A DNA stretch of 64,000 bases from Oceanobacillus sp. FSL K6-2867 (GCF_037963145.1 NZ_CP150144.1:1302001-1366000); one strand, 5' to 3'. Positions 17,038 through 25,722 are shown, numbered from the stretch's first letter. A program made the numbers and translations. The notes: generated from the letters alone by a model not told the origin.

Positions 17038-17041
17038 ATTA

Positions 17042-17917
17042 TTATTCTCCAGAAACTTTAATCACGCTAAGCTGACTTTGATTAAGGAAACGGATTGGCG
17101 CAACACTTGTCCCAACACCACTATCAATATAAAGAAACTGATTTGTGCCAAATTCATATGTCCCTTTTTCCAGCTTAGGGAAGAATCCTTGGTCTGGAGC
17201 AACTAAAGCACCAATTAACGGGACTCGCACTTGTCCTCCATGCGTATGACCGCTCAAAATTAAATCCGTTGGAATATCATTATACTTATCCAGAATACTA
17301 GGCGTATGCGATAGTAAAACCGTATAGCTTTCGGAATCCACATTCATAAACGCCCTATCGAGATCTTCATGATTGGTTGAAGCATCATCAATTCCTACTA
17401 GATTAAGCTTCACATTATTTATTGCAAGCTCAGTTTGTTGATTGTTTAAAATGGTTATATCCCTTTTTTCAAGACCATCTAATAGAGACTTTCTATTTGG
17501 ATTGTCCCATTCATGGTTACCGGAGACAAAATAGACATGCTGATTTAAAGCTTTCAGTCTCTCAACCAATGAAAAGACATGATCGAAATTATCTGTACGC
17601 CTATCTACAAGATCACCCGTCAATACGATAATGTCAGCATCTATTTCTTCCACGGTATCTAGCAGCTTTTCATTGTTATCACCAAAAACTTTATTATGTA
17701 CATCACTAATTTGGAGAATCGTGAAGTCGGAGCCAGGTGGTATTTTATTCGTCTGAAATTGGACGCGATTCACTTTAAAAATGTTGGTATCCATATATGC
17801 TTTTATTGAAAATATAAGAATACATAAAGCCACAATAATGAGAGCTAATCTTTTTCGCTTCTTGCGATTTTTTACTTTAGCAGTTTTTCCTTCCTGTTGA
17901 ATCATTTGCTTTGACAT
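17042..17917 (-). CDS. Membrane-anchored metallophosphoesterase (YkuE/YaeI-like)
   Basis: 291 residues. A basic N-terminus (KVKNRKKRKRLA) precedes one membrane helix at about 22-45, then a calcineurin-like phosphoesterase domain. The metal-binding motifs are in order: DVHNK near residue 72, TGDLVDRR near 98, SGNHEWD near 132, and SGHTHGGQ near 221 with an earlier LLSHTPSIL. The family includes UDP-diacylglucosamine-type and other phosphodiesterases, so the substrate is not determined; the domain is predicted to face outside. It is convergent with the Crp/Fnr gene and apparently monocistronic. Confidence 0.85.
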   Translation of the reverse strand: MSKQMIQQEGKTAKVKNRKKRKRLALIIVALCILIFSIKAYMDTNIFKVNRVQFQTNKIPPGSDFTILQISDVHNKVFGDNNEKLLDTVEEIDADIIVLTGDLVDRRTDNFDHVFSLVERLKALNQHVYFVSGNHEWDNPNRKSLLDGLEKRDITILNNQQTELAINNVKLNLVGIDDASTNHEDLDRAFMNVDSESYTVLLSHTPSILDKYNDIPTDLILSGHTHGGQVRVPLIGALVAPDQGFFPKLEKGTYEFGTNQFLYIDSGVGTSVAPIRFLNQSQLSVIKVSGE

Positions 17918-17986
17918 ATACTATTTCAATCCCCTCAGGTAATGATTCTATCTTTTAGTTTAATTGAAATGCCAGGCAATAACACG

Positions 17987-18025
17987 AAAAAAGAACGCAT
18001 TTCTATTTTAAAAATGCGTTCTTTT
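17987..18025. terminator. Terminator after the ba3 oxidase operon
   Basis: AAAAGAACGCATTT and AAATGCGTTCTTTT form a long perfect stem with A/T tracts on both sides, just after the last oxidase-operon gene. Confidence 0.8.
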
Positions 18026-18032
18026 CCTAGCA

Positions 18033-18596
18033 TCATGTTTCACTATATTCTTCTTTATCAATAAACAACGTTTGAACAAAATAAATCACGATACATAACC
18101 CGGTTAATAAAAATGTCCAACCAAGTGCTTTTTGTTCTTTTATCAGATAGCTGTTACAAATTTGATTTGGGGAAAAAATATAAATCCAAGCCATGATTCC
18201 AAAAATAATACTAATAAGAATGAAAATACTATTTTTCCCTTTCGCAGACAATTTACTCCAACTATTACGCAGCGGGACTCCAGCAAGGAATGGCAGACTA
18301 ATAAACTTGAAAACTTCTACAGCAGAAACGGTTAATGCTTCATCCATCGTACGTGGGATCATCCAGTAGCTTATAATAATCATAAAAAGCACAATTCCAG
18401 GTAAACCATTTTGATTCCATTTTTCAAAAAAGCTTGGGAAGGTTTGTTGGAGGTATGGGGTTAACAGCATCCCTACAATAACGAGTAATGGCATTTGCAT
18501 ATGCATATGAACAACCATTATCGATTCCAATAGTGTAATCACAGGTGGGAGCATCAAAAACAAATAGATTCCTAATCCATAGGTTGCTTGCTTCAT
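18033..18596 (-). CDS. Integral membrane protein of the ba3 oxidase operon
   Basis: 187 residues with about five to six hydrophobic helices. The first loop contains an MVVHMHMQMPLL stretch rich in Met and His, which could bind copper; this is an inference. It overlaps the Sco gene by four bases (ATGA), so it is translated with it. It may be an assembly factor of the CtaG or CyoE-associated kind or simply an operon-specific membrane protein; no family is recognised with certainty. Confidence 0.7.
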   Translation of the reverse strand: MKQATYGLGIYLFLMLPPVITLLESIMVVHMHMQMPLLVIVGMLLTPYLQQTFPSFFEKWNQNGLPGIVLFMIIISYWMIPRTMDEALTVSAVEVFKFISLPFLAGVPLRNSWSKLSAKGKNSIFILISIIFGIMAWIYIFSPNQICNSYLIKEQKALGWTFLLTGLCIVIYFVQTLFIDKEEYSET

Positions 18597-19228
18597 GATT
18601 TATCCCCGACTTCTGTTTGCAGGATGGCATTAACTTTACTTGCTGCTTCATCAATTCTTTCATAATCCATCACATCTATTAGCTTTCCTTCCGGGTTGAC
18701 CAAATAAAACGCGGAATTATGTGCGAAATGTCCATTATTATCTGGAATTACGATGACACCAAAGCTAGCTAGCAGCTCATCGAGCTCATGTTGATCAGGG
18801 ATTCTCGCCATCCGCCATGTTTCTCCATCACTATTAAAATAGTTGCGATAATGTTCTAATGTAGCTGGATCATCATTTTCAGGATCAAAGCTAATACTCA
18901 TAAATACAATATCCTCACCGATATATTGTTCTGGTATTTGGTTATAAACTTGTGCGAGATTCATTTCAAGCAGCAAGCAAACATCCGTACATGCTGTATA
19001 AATAAAGGTTAGCAACACGTATTTTCCTTGAAACTCGGAAAGAGAGTATACTCTTTCCTTGCTGTCCTCTATTGTTACCTCAGGAAACTGCGGCTTTTCT
19101 TCAATCAGATTCATTGTTCTTGCCTGTTCAGCTGTATAGGCTGTGAATCCGTCTGTACCTATAAAAAACAGCCCAAAGCCAAACACAATAACAATGATGA
19201 GCGCTGATGTATTCCGCTCTTTGATCAT
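18593..19228 (-). CDS. Sco1/SenC copper chaperone for oxidase assembly
   Basis: 211 residues. An N-terminal membrane anchor (about 8-28) is followed by a thioredoxin-like domain. The copper motif TACTDVC (C-x3-C) lies near residue 77, in place of the more common CPDVC form, and the conserved histidine is in HFAHNSAFYLV near residue 165. Sco proteins deliver copper to the CuA site of oxidase subunit II outside the membrane. It lies in the same operon as cbaA and cbaB, after an intercistronic hairpin. The ribosome site is modest (AGGACG) before ATG 19228. Confidence 0.88.
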   Translation of the reverse strand: MIKERNTSALIIVIVFGFGLFFIGTDGFTAYTAEQARTMNLIEEKPQFPEVTIEDSKERVYSLSEFQGKYVLLTFIYTACTDVCLLLEMNLAQVYNQIPEQYIGEDIVFMSISFDPENDDPATLEHYRNYFNSDGETWRMARIPDQHELDELLASFGVIVIPDNNGHFAHNSAFYLVNPEGKLIDVMDYERIDEAASKVNAILQTEVGDKS

Positions 19229-19260
19229 ACGATCACGTCCTACAATGATTTTTTAATCAT

Positions 19261-19284
19261 AGAGATAGCCATTCGACTATCTCT
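19261..19284 (-). other. Intercistronic hairpin between cbaA and sco
   Basis: AGAGATAG and CTATCTCT flank an 8-base loop in the 73-base gap. It may lower expression of sco relative to the catalytic subunits. Confidence 0.4.
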
Positions 19285-19301
19285 ATTCGATTTTAAATGA
19301 A

Positions 19302-20975
19302 TCACCACGTTCTAAACGGCGGGGATCCTGGTACACCGAGTAGCTCAAAGATTGGGACGACATATCCCATGGCGACAATTGCAATTAGCAATACAATTAT
19401 GAGTCCCCACCTTTCCGTCCATTTTGGTGCAGGGAAAGCATCAGCTTCTTGCTCTGCTATTGGAAATTCAGTTTTTCCTTTTGGTGCAAAGAACATCAGA
19501 TAAACTGCGATGTAGACCATGAGCAATACTGCGACAATCAGAAGTGTCCCTCCAATCGCAAGGAAAATCAAATATGGATCCCAGCCTAAGGCTGTCTGAT
19601 GGCCCCCGTAAGTTGTATAGGACGTTCGGCGTGGTGAGCCTAAGAGCCCAACTGCATGCATGGACCCAGACATAAACAACATACCAACTGTCCATAAAAT
19701 CGTTTGGATAATACCTAAGCGATTAATCTGTGGTGTGAATTCACGTTTTGATAAATATGGAATTAGCCAATATGCAATCCCAAAAAATGTTAATGCAACG
19801 GTAACCCCCACTGTTAAATGGAAATGTCCCACAACCCATAATGAATTATGAACGACTTGGTTTAACTGATTATTTGTTTGTGCAATGCCACCTGCACCAC
19901 CAGGGATAAAGGCAGCCATCGCAATAAATGGTGCCAGGAAACGAACGTCTCCCCATGGTAATTTTTTAAACCATCCTAATAAACCTTTTCCGCCTTTTCT
20001 TCTGCCAGTACGTTCAAATACGGCAAACATTGCAAATGCTGTCATGAGTGATGGAAAACCAATGGATAAACTCATAAATACATGGATGAATTTCCAGCTT
20101 TCAGTAATTCCTGGATCGACAATTTGGTGATGGAATCCTCCTGGAATATTCAAAATAACTAATAGAATAACGACTAAACGTGTTAATCCATCACTAAACC
20201 CTTTTCCCCCAATAATTTTCGGCACGGCTACATACCATGCAGAAATTGCTGTTAAATACCAAATGTTTACCAGCGTGTGACCAAAGCTCCAGAACAATGT
20301 CCGGCTAAGCATGACATTAATGGTTTCTTTCCAGCCAAAAGCCCATGGGATCAACGTTAATACTTCAACAGCAACCCCAATACTTCCAAACACAAGCATG
20401 ACGAACACACCAGTTGCGAAGAAAGCTAGCAATGGGATATGCTGTCCTTTATGATTTTTCCTCCAATGCGCAACATTGATAAATGCTCCAAATGCAGCAA
20501 TCCAAATTCCTACTACTAAAAATACTAATCCAATATAAAACCATGGAGATGCTTGCATTGGTGGGTAAAAAGTAAACATAACTGAAGCTTCACCCGCAAT
20601 AATAGTTGTTGCAACGAAGACAACACCAACTACCATAGAGCCAAAAGCAATCCAGCCCATTTTTCTTACTTTAGGAAGAAGTCCCCCGAGTGTATGGGAT
20701 AGGGCCGCGTAAAAATAACCAACAGCAAATGTAGTCGTAAATACAAGCAGCAATAAAATACCGTGTGCTGTAAGCGTCTGATAATAATCAAACCATGCTG
20801 GCAATTCGAATAATCCAGCCCGGTTTAGCCCTTGCAGCAACCCTAAAATTCCACCAATTAATAGTGCTGTAAAAGAAACGACTAAAAAAGTTATTGATAA
20901 CTTTGCATCCTTTGCATTCACTCCTAATACCTCCGTAACTTTATGATGAAACACGCTTTTTTCAGCTAGCTCCAT
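19302..20975 (-). CDS. cbaA: ba3-type haem-copper oxidase subunit I
   Basis: 557 residues with about thirteen hydrophobic helices. It is the catalytic subunit that reduces oxygen at a haem-copper centre and pumps protons. Family histidines are visible in YYQTLTAHGILLLLVF near residue 65 (low-spin haem), SFGHTLVNIWYLTAISAWY near 235 (CuB), GGFHHQIVDPG near 285 (CuB) and HFHLTVGVTVAL near 388 (haem ligands). Length and sequence resemble the B-family CbaA type and are too short for quinol-type nitric oxide reductase. It is preceded by cbaB and a IIa gene, and the promoter has an FNR-type box. Confidence 0.9.
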   Translation of the reverse strand: MELAEKSVFHHKVTEVLGVNAKDAKLSITFLVVSFTALLIGGILGLLQGLNRAGLFELPAWFDYYQTLTAHGILLLLVFTTTFAVGYFYAALSHTLGGLLPKVRKMGWIAFGSMVVGVVFVATTIIAGEASVMFTFYPPMQASPWFYIGLVFLVVGIWIAAFGAFINVAHWRKNHKGQHIPLLAFFATGVFVMLVFGSIGVAVEVLTLIPWAFGWKETINVMLSRTLFWSFGHTLVNIWYLTAISAWYVAVPKIIGGKGFSDGLTRLVVILLVILNIPGGFHHQIVDPGITESWKFIHVFMSLSIGFPSLMTAFAMFAVFERTGRRKGGKGLLGWFKKLPWGDVRFLAPFIAMAAFIPGGAGGIAQTNNQLNQVVHNSLWVVGHFHLTVGVTVALTFFGIAYWLIPYLSKREFTPQINRLGIIQTILWTVGMLFMSGSMHAVGLLGSPRRTSYTTYGGHQTALGWDPYLIFLAIGGTLLIVAVLLMVYIAVYLMFFAPKGKTEFPIAEQEADAFPAPKWTERWGLIIVLLIAIVAMGYVVPIFELLGVPGSPPFRTW

Positions 20976-20989
20976 TTTTCTTCCCTCCT

Positions 20990-21457
20990 TTATTTCACAA
21001 TAATTGTCATTGCCATCATTTGATGCCCAACACCACAGTACTCATTACAAATGACCAAATATTCACCAGGTGTATCAAATGTTTGCGAAATTCGCTGAAC
21101 ATGTCCAGGCGTTACCATCGCATTAATGTTTGTACCAATAACCTGGATACCATGCACAACGTCCTTTGATGTCATTGTAAAATGCACTTCTGATCCTGCT
21201 GGTATTTCAATTTCATTTGGATTAAAACGAAACGCTTCCAGTGTCATAACAACTTCGTACGCATTCTCTCCAATCTCAAAAATGCCAGGATTATCAAATG
21301 GTGCCGTTTCATCCACTTTCTGAGGATCCAGCGTTTCCATCCCACTTGGTGGTGCCATTCCATGCGCAAAAGCCTGGTAACCAGTAAAAACCATAGCTAA
21401 AATAATAATTCCAACACCGACAACTAACCAAATCTCTTCAGCACGATGTAATTTCAT
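20990..21457 (-). CDS. cbaB: ba3-type oxidase subunit II with CuA
   Basis: 155 residues. A single N-terminal membrane helix (about 8-32), typical of B-type subunit II, is followed by a cupredoxin domain. The CuA ligands are in CNEYCGVGHQMM near the C-terminus, with the upstream His in SKDVVHGIQV. It accepts electrons from cytochrome c or another outside donor and passes them to CbaA. It lies 14 bases before cbaA and 17 after the IIa gene. Confidence 0.92.
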   Translation of the reverse strand: MKLHRAEEIWLVVGVGIIILAMVFTGYQAFAHGMAPPSGMETLDPQKVDETAPFDNPGIFEIGENAYEVVMTLEAFRFNPNEIEIPAGSEVHFTMTSKDVVHGIQVIGTNINAMVTPGHVQRISQTFDTPGEYLVICNEYCGVGHQMMAMTIIVK

Positions 21458-21474
21458 CCTTTATCCCTCCCTTG

Positions 21475-21627
21475 TTAAATTCTGATCATATAAAATACAA
21501 TGAGTAATAATGTAAAAGCGACGATAGATCCTCCAACAAAAACAACAGAAGAAAATAATGCTCCTTTAAAGGAATGTTCCTCATCCGTAACATGCACTTT
21601 TTCTTTCATATCTTTGTTTATTTCCAT
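21475..21627 (-). CDS. Small oxidase subunit IIa-like peptide (50 aa)
   Basis: A 50-codon frame, too short for most gene lists. It encodes a charged N-terminus (MEINKDMKEKVHVTDEEHSF) and then one membrane helix of about 25 residues (residues 22-47). This fits the cytochrome c oxidase subunit IIa family (CbaD/CoxIIa type) that precedes subunit II in ba3 operons. GGAGG lies 9 bases before ATG 21627; a slightly earlier ATG in another frame stops after 16 codons. Position and topology support the call; the sequence family was not tested. Confidence 0.75.
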   Translation of the reverse strand: MEINKDMKEKVHVTDEEHSFKGALFSSVVFVGGSIVAFTLLLIVFYMIRI

Positions 21628-21658
21628 TCATGACGCCTCCCTTATCCTTCTTAAGTTC

Positions 21659-21701
21659 ATTTTAAGATGGATAAGCGATGTCTTAAGTGAAGCACATCAC
21701 A
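21659..21701 (-). promoter_or_regulatory. ba3 oxidase promoter with FNR-type box
   Basis: AGTGA-AGCACA-TCACA lies at 21686-21701 and TAAAAT at 21664-21659 on the minus strand. The box centre is 41.5 bases before the predicted start near 21652, identical to the nar-region promoters. Confidence 0.65.
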
Positions 21702-21926
21702 CTTAGGGAGTGATTTAGAGCACAGAATCGTGTCTTCGTGACAGCTTTTTGAACAATCGATTATTTGAGCTGAAATAAATAAATTGGCATCATCCAAAGT
21801 AAGGAAGCAATCGGGCTTAATGGTAGCCCAGCTCTATACTAGAAAAAATAAAATGGCGCAGGAGAGACCTCAAAGCCCTATAATTGTTACAAATATTGTG
21901 TATAATTCAAAAGAGGGGGAATAAAT

Positions 21927-22370
21927 ATGGTCCATTTAGAAACGATTACGAAAAACAATTGGCTGGATGCTATTTCACTGCGTGTACGGGAAGACCAAGC
22001 GGGATTTGTAGCATCAAATGCGATATCACTTGCTCAATTAAATTTCCTCGAAAAATTCCATGCAAAAGGAATTTTTCTTCATGGGGAAATGATTGGATTT
22101 ACACTCTATGGAGTGGACGAAGAGGATAATGAGTACTGGATTTATCGAATGATGATTGATCAAAAGCATCAAGGAAAAGGTTATGGAGTAAAATCGATTC
22201 AACTTATCATCGATGATATTAAGATGATAAAAGAAGAGCACCATCACACAATCACCCTGTCTTATGAACCAGAAAATCAACATGCAAAACATGTATACGA
22301 AAAATTAGGTTTCCAAGATGTAGAAGGGCTAATTAATGAAGGCGAACAAGTTATGCGCTTTACGTTTTAA
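21927..22370 (+). CDS. GNAT acetyltransferase, polyamine acetyltransferase-like
   Basis: 147 residues forming one GNAT domain. The acetyl-CoA loop is QKHQGKGYGVKSI near residue 80, followed by NQHAKHVYEKLGF near 120. Similar in length and layout to Bacillus BltD/PaiA spermine/spermidine acetyltransferases (EMIGFTLYGVDEEDNEYWIYRMMID corresponds to their acceptor-binding strands). The polyamine substrate is likely but not proven. A strong AGAGGGGG ribosome site precedes ATG 21927. Monocistronic and convergent with a broken DinB gene. Confidence 0.85.
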   Translation: MVHLETITKNNWLDAISLRVREDQAGFVASNAISLAQLNFLEKFHAKGIFLHGEMIGFTLYGVDEEDNEYWIYRMMIDQKHQGKGYGVKSIQLIIDDIKMIKEEHHHTITLSYEPENQHAKHVYEKLGFQDVEGLINEGEQVMRFTF

Positions 22371-22456
22371 TGAAAAAAAAATGACGGGACATTTAGTCAA
22401 GTCAGCTTTTTTAATAGGTTTAACGATACCTTCTAAATGTGATAGTCGCAAGCGAT

Positions 22457-23022
22457 TTACATGTTATCTTTTTCTGAAAGGTATTTTAAGCTTAAATCAA
22501 AAGGATGCTTTTCATGTATGGCGAGAAGGTGAATGCTTTGATTTAAGTTCGGATAATGAGCAATCGGATCTGGATAATAAATTTGTCCCAACATGTCCTG
22601 TGGAATATGTTTCAGTATATTTTTAGCTGTTCTGTCTCATATTACAAAAACCATTCAATTTCAGTAACATTCCATTTATTCTCCAGACCAGAAGGCCGCA
22701 TAATTAGCGATGGTGCACGCATTGGTCTTTTCTTTTTGCCTCTATATTCTTCATAAATATTATGTATTTCTGTTTTATAGGGTTGTTGCTTTCGAACATA
22801 GGCAAGCGGCAGCATGACGGGAATATAGTAATTCGAAAACCGCCTAAATAACCTTATCATTAAGTACAAATGATATAACGTTTCACCTATTGACCACTTG
22901 TCAGGAAAAGGTCTATTCCACTCCTGCTCAAAGTCCAACTTTGTATTCTGATAAAAAGCTTCACGCTGTTTGGTTAACGTGTGAAATTGCTTTTCCACCT
23001 CATTACTTTTCAATTGCTTCAA
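22457..23022 (-). pseudogene. DinB-family gene broken by stop and frameshift
   Basis: The first 126 codons (minus strand from a TTG at 23022) encode an N-terminal DinB-type four-helix protein (DKWSIGETLYHLYLMIRLFRRF) that stops after EIEWFL at 22642. Beyond the stop the same strand still codes for the missing C-terminus: YETEQLK in the same frame, then after a one-base loss in an A-run HIPQDMLGQIYYPDPIAHYP and NLNQSIHLLAIHEKHP, which is the conserved end of these DinB proteins, ending at TAA 22457. So at least one nonsense and one frameshift change inactivated it. An open frame on the plus strand at 22336-22626 is its shadow. Confidence 0.8.
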
Positions 23023-23128
23023 CTCCTATATGAATATGATCCCTTTGTAATAATTCGAGATAAAAACTAGTAATCCTTTACGAAATAAACTTCAAATAAA
23101 CAAAATATTATGTAATTTAAACCTACCC

Positions 23129-23157
23129 TTGACTTACATAAGTTATTATTATATATC
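23129..23157 (+). promoter_or_regulatory. Promoter of the DoxX gene with overlapping dyad
   Basis: TTGACT at 23129-23134 and a TATATC-like -10 at 23152-23157 with 17-base spacing. The inverted arms TTACATAAGT and ACTTATATAA overlap it and could be an operator for a thiol- or quinone-responsive repressor; the regulator is not identified. Confidence 0.5.
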
Positions 23158-23206
23158 CACTTATATAAAGTAACTTAGTAATAAATTAAACAGGAGGTAA
23201 AGTTAC

Positions 23207-23593
23207 ATGACTAAAAATGAAGCAGGTTCCGTTATCTTAAGAATTGTTTTAGGGATAACTTTTTTCATACATGGTTTGGATAAGTTTCAAGCTGGAATTG
23301 GCAACATAGCAGGCTATTTTGAAAGTCTTGGAATCCCAGGATTTTTAGCATACATTGTCGCATTTATCGAATTAATTGGTGGTATTGCTCTAATTCTTGG
23401 TATTGGAACGAAAATTGTTTCTGTCTTAATCGCTATTATCATGCTAGGAGCTATCTTTACAGCGAAACTTTCCTTAGGATTTCTCGATGGATATGAATTA
23501 GACATAGCGCTGCTTGCCATTTCTATTTATCTAATTCTAGCAGACCGCACACCATTTTCACTGGATTACCAAATAGCAGTAAGTAAGAAATAA
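23207..23593 (+). CDS. DoxX-family membrane protein
   Basis: 128 residues with four membrane helices; the family features RIVLGITFFIHGLDKFQAG near residue 11, FLAYIVAFIELIGGIALILGIGTK near 45-65 and a short C-terminal tail are clear. Bacillus relatives (CatD/MhqP type) are linked to quinone and thiol stress, often beside catechol dioxygenases, but no such gene is next to this one. The start is ATG 23207 behind CAGGAGG. A terminator follows. Confidence 0.88.
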   Translation: MTKNEAGSVILRIVLGITFFIHGLDKFQAGIGNIAGYFESLGIPGFLAYIVAFIELIGGIALILGIGTKIVSVLIAIIMLGAIFTAKLSLGFLDGYELDIALLAISIYLILADRTPFSLDYQIAVSKK

Positions 23594-23599
23594 ATAATA

Positions 23600-23643
23600 A
23601 ACAACGAGGTTATCTAAGCACATTGCATGGATAACCTCATTGT
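23600..23643 (+). terminator. Terminator after the DoxX gene
   Basis: Near-perfect stem of about 15 bases (AACAACGAGGTTATC against GATAACCTCATTGTT, one mismatch) followed by a T-rich stretch. Confidence 0.8.
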
Positions 23644-23689
23644 TATTTACAACATAAATTCGCAATAAGGACAGTGCTGCCGATGCCTT

Positions 23690-23722
23690 TTTCACATCTT
23701 ACATCTTTTAGGAATAAGATGT
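23690..23722 (+). other. Inverted repeat in the leader of the DUF3298 gene
   Basis: CACATCTTA and TAAGATGTG flank a 13-base loop with AT tracts outside, immediately upstream of the ribosome site. It could be a weak terminator, an operator or an RNA hairpin. Confidence 0.4.
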
Positions 23723-23742
23723 GTTAAAAAAGGATGAGAAAA

Positions 23743-24363
23743 ATGCCTATCTCTCTCCCAACAGAGATACAAACATTTCAGATAAGTGATGGAGCGAATA
23801 AGACTGTTTATTATCCACGAGTTTTCCTTACGCATAATCATGAGCTTGAGCAAGCAATCAACCGAAGCATTGTGCTAAAAACACAACAGCTGATTGATCA
23901 GCAAGTTGGAGATTCACCGACAACACTTGAAGAAATGCTAGGTTATTTTGAAATTAAAAATAACCAGCGTGATGTTCTAAGCTTTACCTTTACGAATTAT
24001 GCTTACCGTTATCACGCTGCCCATGGAATGACCTTTATTAATTCCTTAACCTACGACCTTAAAAAGCAACAGCCTTGCGAACTCAAAGATTTATTTAAAC
24101 CAGGCAGCAATTATGTCGAACGGCTCTCCCAATTAATTCAAGAACAAATTAAGCAACGTGATATCCCATTAATTAATGAATTTAAGGAAATCGCTCCGAA
24201 TCAAGACTACTATATTGCAGACAAAACCATCGTTATTTATTTTCAATTATATGATTTAACACCATATGTGTTCGGCTTCCCAATGTTTCCAATATCTGTT
24301 TATGACATTCAGGATATTATTAATGAAGATGGACCACTTGGCAGAATGGCAGAAAATAATTAA
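23743..24363 (+). CDS. DUF3298-domain protein
   Basis: About 206 residues with no signal peptide. The layout is DUF4163-like at 15-95 (YYPRVFLTHNHELEQAINRS, FTFTNYAYRYHAAHGM) and DUF3298-like at 100-195 (SLTYDLKKQQPCELKDLFKPGSNY, then YIADKTIVIYFQLYDLTPYVFG). This pair occurs in lysozyme-inhibitor-like RsiV and in many secreted or cytoplasmic Bacillus proteins; this one lacks the membrane anchor, so sigma-factor regulation is unlikely. ATG 23743 is preferred because AAAGG sits 9 bases away; the ATG at 23734 abuts it. Function unknown. Confidence 0.8.
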   Translation: MPISLPTEIQTFQISDGANKTVYYPRVFLTHNHELEQAINRSIVLKTQQLIDQQVGDSPTTLEEMLGYFEIKNNQRDVLSFTFTNYAYRYHAAHGMTFINSLTYDLKKQQPCELKDLFKPGSNYVERLSQLIQEQIKQRDIPLINEFKEIAPNQDYYIADKTIVIYFQLYDLTPYVFGFPMFPISVYDIQDIINEDGPLGRMAENN

Positions 24364-24380
24364 TAGTCGACTAAAAACTA

Positions 24381-24413
24381 CCAGCTAGAAAAGAATGATG
24401 CTTTTCTAGCTGG
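24381..24413. terminator. Bidirectional terminator
   Basis: CCAGCTAGAAAAG and CTTTTCTAGCTGG, a 13-base perfect stem between convergent genes. Confidence 0.8.
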
Positions 24414-24436
24414 CTATAAATAAAATTGGGTCTCCA

Positions 24437-25627
24437 TTATTCTTCATTTTCTTGTTTTTTTTCAAATAAAACCTCTGGGATTACCTCAAATCCTTCAATG
24501 ACCGTATTTTCTTCTACTTCAATCATTAAGCTGAGCTTGCCATCAAATTGAATTTGACGGACATACCTTAAATCTTGTGGACTAATCGATATATCCGCTA
24601 TTTTTGTCTTTATTTTAATTGACTTTGAATTATATTTCGGCATGATACTGCTCGCTTTTAATTCATAGGATTCATCATCGATCACTCGTTTAAACGCTGT
24701 TTCGACCTTTTCTGTATCGACATCCTCTATACCACTGTTTTTCAGTACCTTCTCTACATCCTTATAATCTAGTTTTGGCACGTCTTCTTCTTCGTTTTCC
24801 TCTACGACTCTATTGATTTCCTCATATACATTCGAGAGCGTAGCTGTATCGATTTGATCGCCTACAACCTTTTTCACAATTTCCTCAAAGACAATTTTAT
24901 CCTCTCCGGCAGTCATAGCCTCTTCAGCATTTAATACTTCTTCAATAAAATGATAGTTTAACTCATTCGCTTTCCCAGCTGAATAGAGAATATGATTTAC
25001 ATCTGCCGCATTTTCTGTAAAGCAAGGGAATAAAAATCCAGATATCGGTGCGTTCAGATTAATAATTGGGTCCACAACAAAGTTATATTTAAATTCCTTT
25101 TCCACATAATCAAACAATAATTCCTTTTTCGGATCTAGTGTCTTATTCATACTGCATAGAATAAAGGGATGGGAGTATACGGTGTTTTTCTCGCTTTCTT
25201 CCCCTTCTTCACTCTGGCGCTTCATCGGCTTTCTATATTCTCCACGGATGAACGTTACGACAATATCCATTTCATATTGCTTATCCTTCAGCATTTTCTC
25301 AACAAGCTTGAGCATTTGTTCCTTCCAGTCCTCTGTTTCTGGACTAAGCAGACCTTGGTGCAGAATAAGCTGACTGCTATTTTCCACATCACGCTGGAAT
25401 TTGAGTTCAAATACTTTTTCATCCAATTGACCCGTTAGTACTTTTTTAAAATTAGCCATGAATAGTTCCTGCTGTTCAACTTCGAGCATCTCAAATGGTG
25501 TACTTTGATGATGGTAAATATCACTCGATTCTTTCATGATGTATACATTAAAGATTTCATTAAGTTTTAATAAATCATTATTTACTTTGAACTGCTTGCG
25601 AATATTTGCTATATCTTTTTTATTCAA
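24437..25627 (-). CDS. DUF4317 family protein
   Basis: 396 residues, soluble and acidic, beginning MNKKDIANIRKQFKVNNDLLKLNEIFNVY-like. This start, the central PFEMLEVEQQELFMANFKKVL and the later TFIRGEYRKP segment match the uncharacterised DUF4317 family of Firmicutes. No catalytic motif is recognised; a nucleic-acid or stress-related role has no support from the sequence. It is monocistronic between terminators. Confidence 0.8.
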   Translation of the reverse strand: MNKKDIANIRKQFKVNNDLLKLNEIFNVYIMKESSDIYHHQSTPFEMLEVEQQELFMANFKKVLTGQLDEKVFELKFQRDVENSSQLILHQGLLSPETEDWKEQMLKLVEKMLKDKQYEMDIVVTFIRGEYRKPMKRQSEEGEESEKNTVYSHPFILCSMNKTLDPKKELLFDYVEKEFKYNFVVDPIINLNAPISGFLFPCFTENAADVNHILYSAGKANELNYHFIEEVLNAEEAMTAGEDKIVFEEIVKKVVGDQIDTATLSNVYEEINRVVEENEEEDVPKLDYKDVEKVLKNSGIEDVDTEKVETAFKRVIDDESYELKASSIMPKYNSKSIKIKTKIADISISPQDLRYVRQIQFDGKLSLMIEVEENTVIEGFEVIPEVLFEKKQENEE

Positions 25628-25688
25628 CCTGTTCCACTCCTATGTTAAAATCGCTTTTTATCATTAGAAATTCTGTCAAAATAAAAGT

Positions 25689-25722
25689 GGAGAGTAAACC
25701 CTGTATCATTGATTTACTCTCC
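25689..25722 (-). terminator. Terminator after the CBS-domain gene
   Basis: GGAGAGTAAA and TTTACTCTCC with a 14-base loop; the minus strand continues CTTTTATTTTG. Confidence 0.7.

Noticed and set aside
19302-20975. Could the large oxidase subunit be a quinol nitric oxide reductase
   Set aside because: Length (557 residues) and the adjoining CuA subunit II fit a ba3-type oxidase; qNOR proteins are about 750-800 residues without such a subunit.
22336-22626. 96-codon plus-strand frame
   Set aside because: It overlaps the GNAT gene end and is the antisense shadow of the DinB pseudogene.
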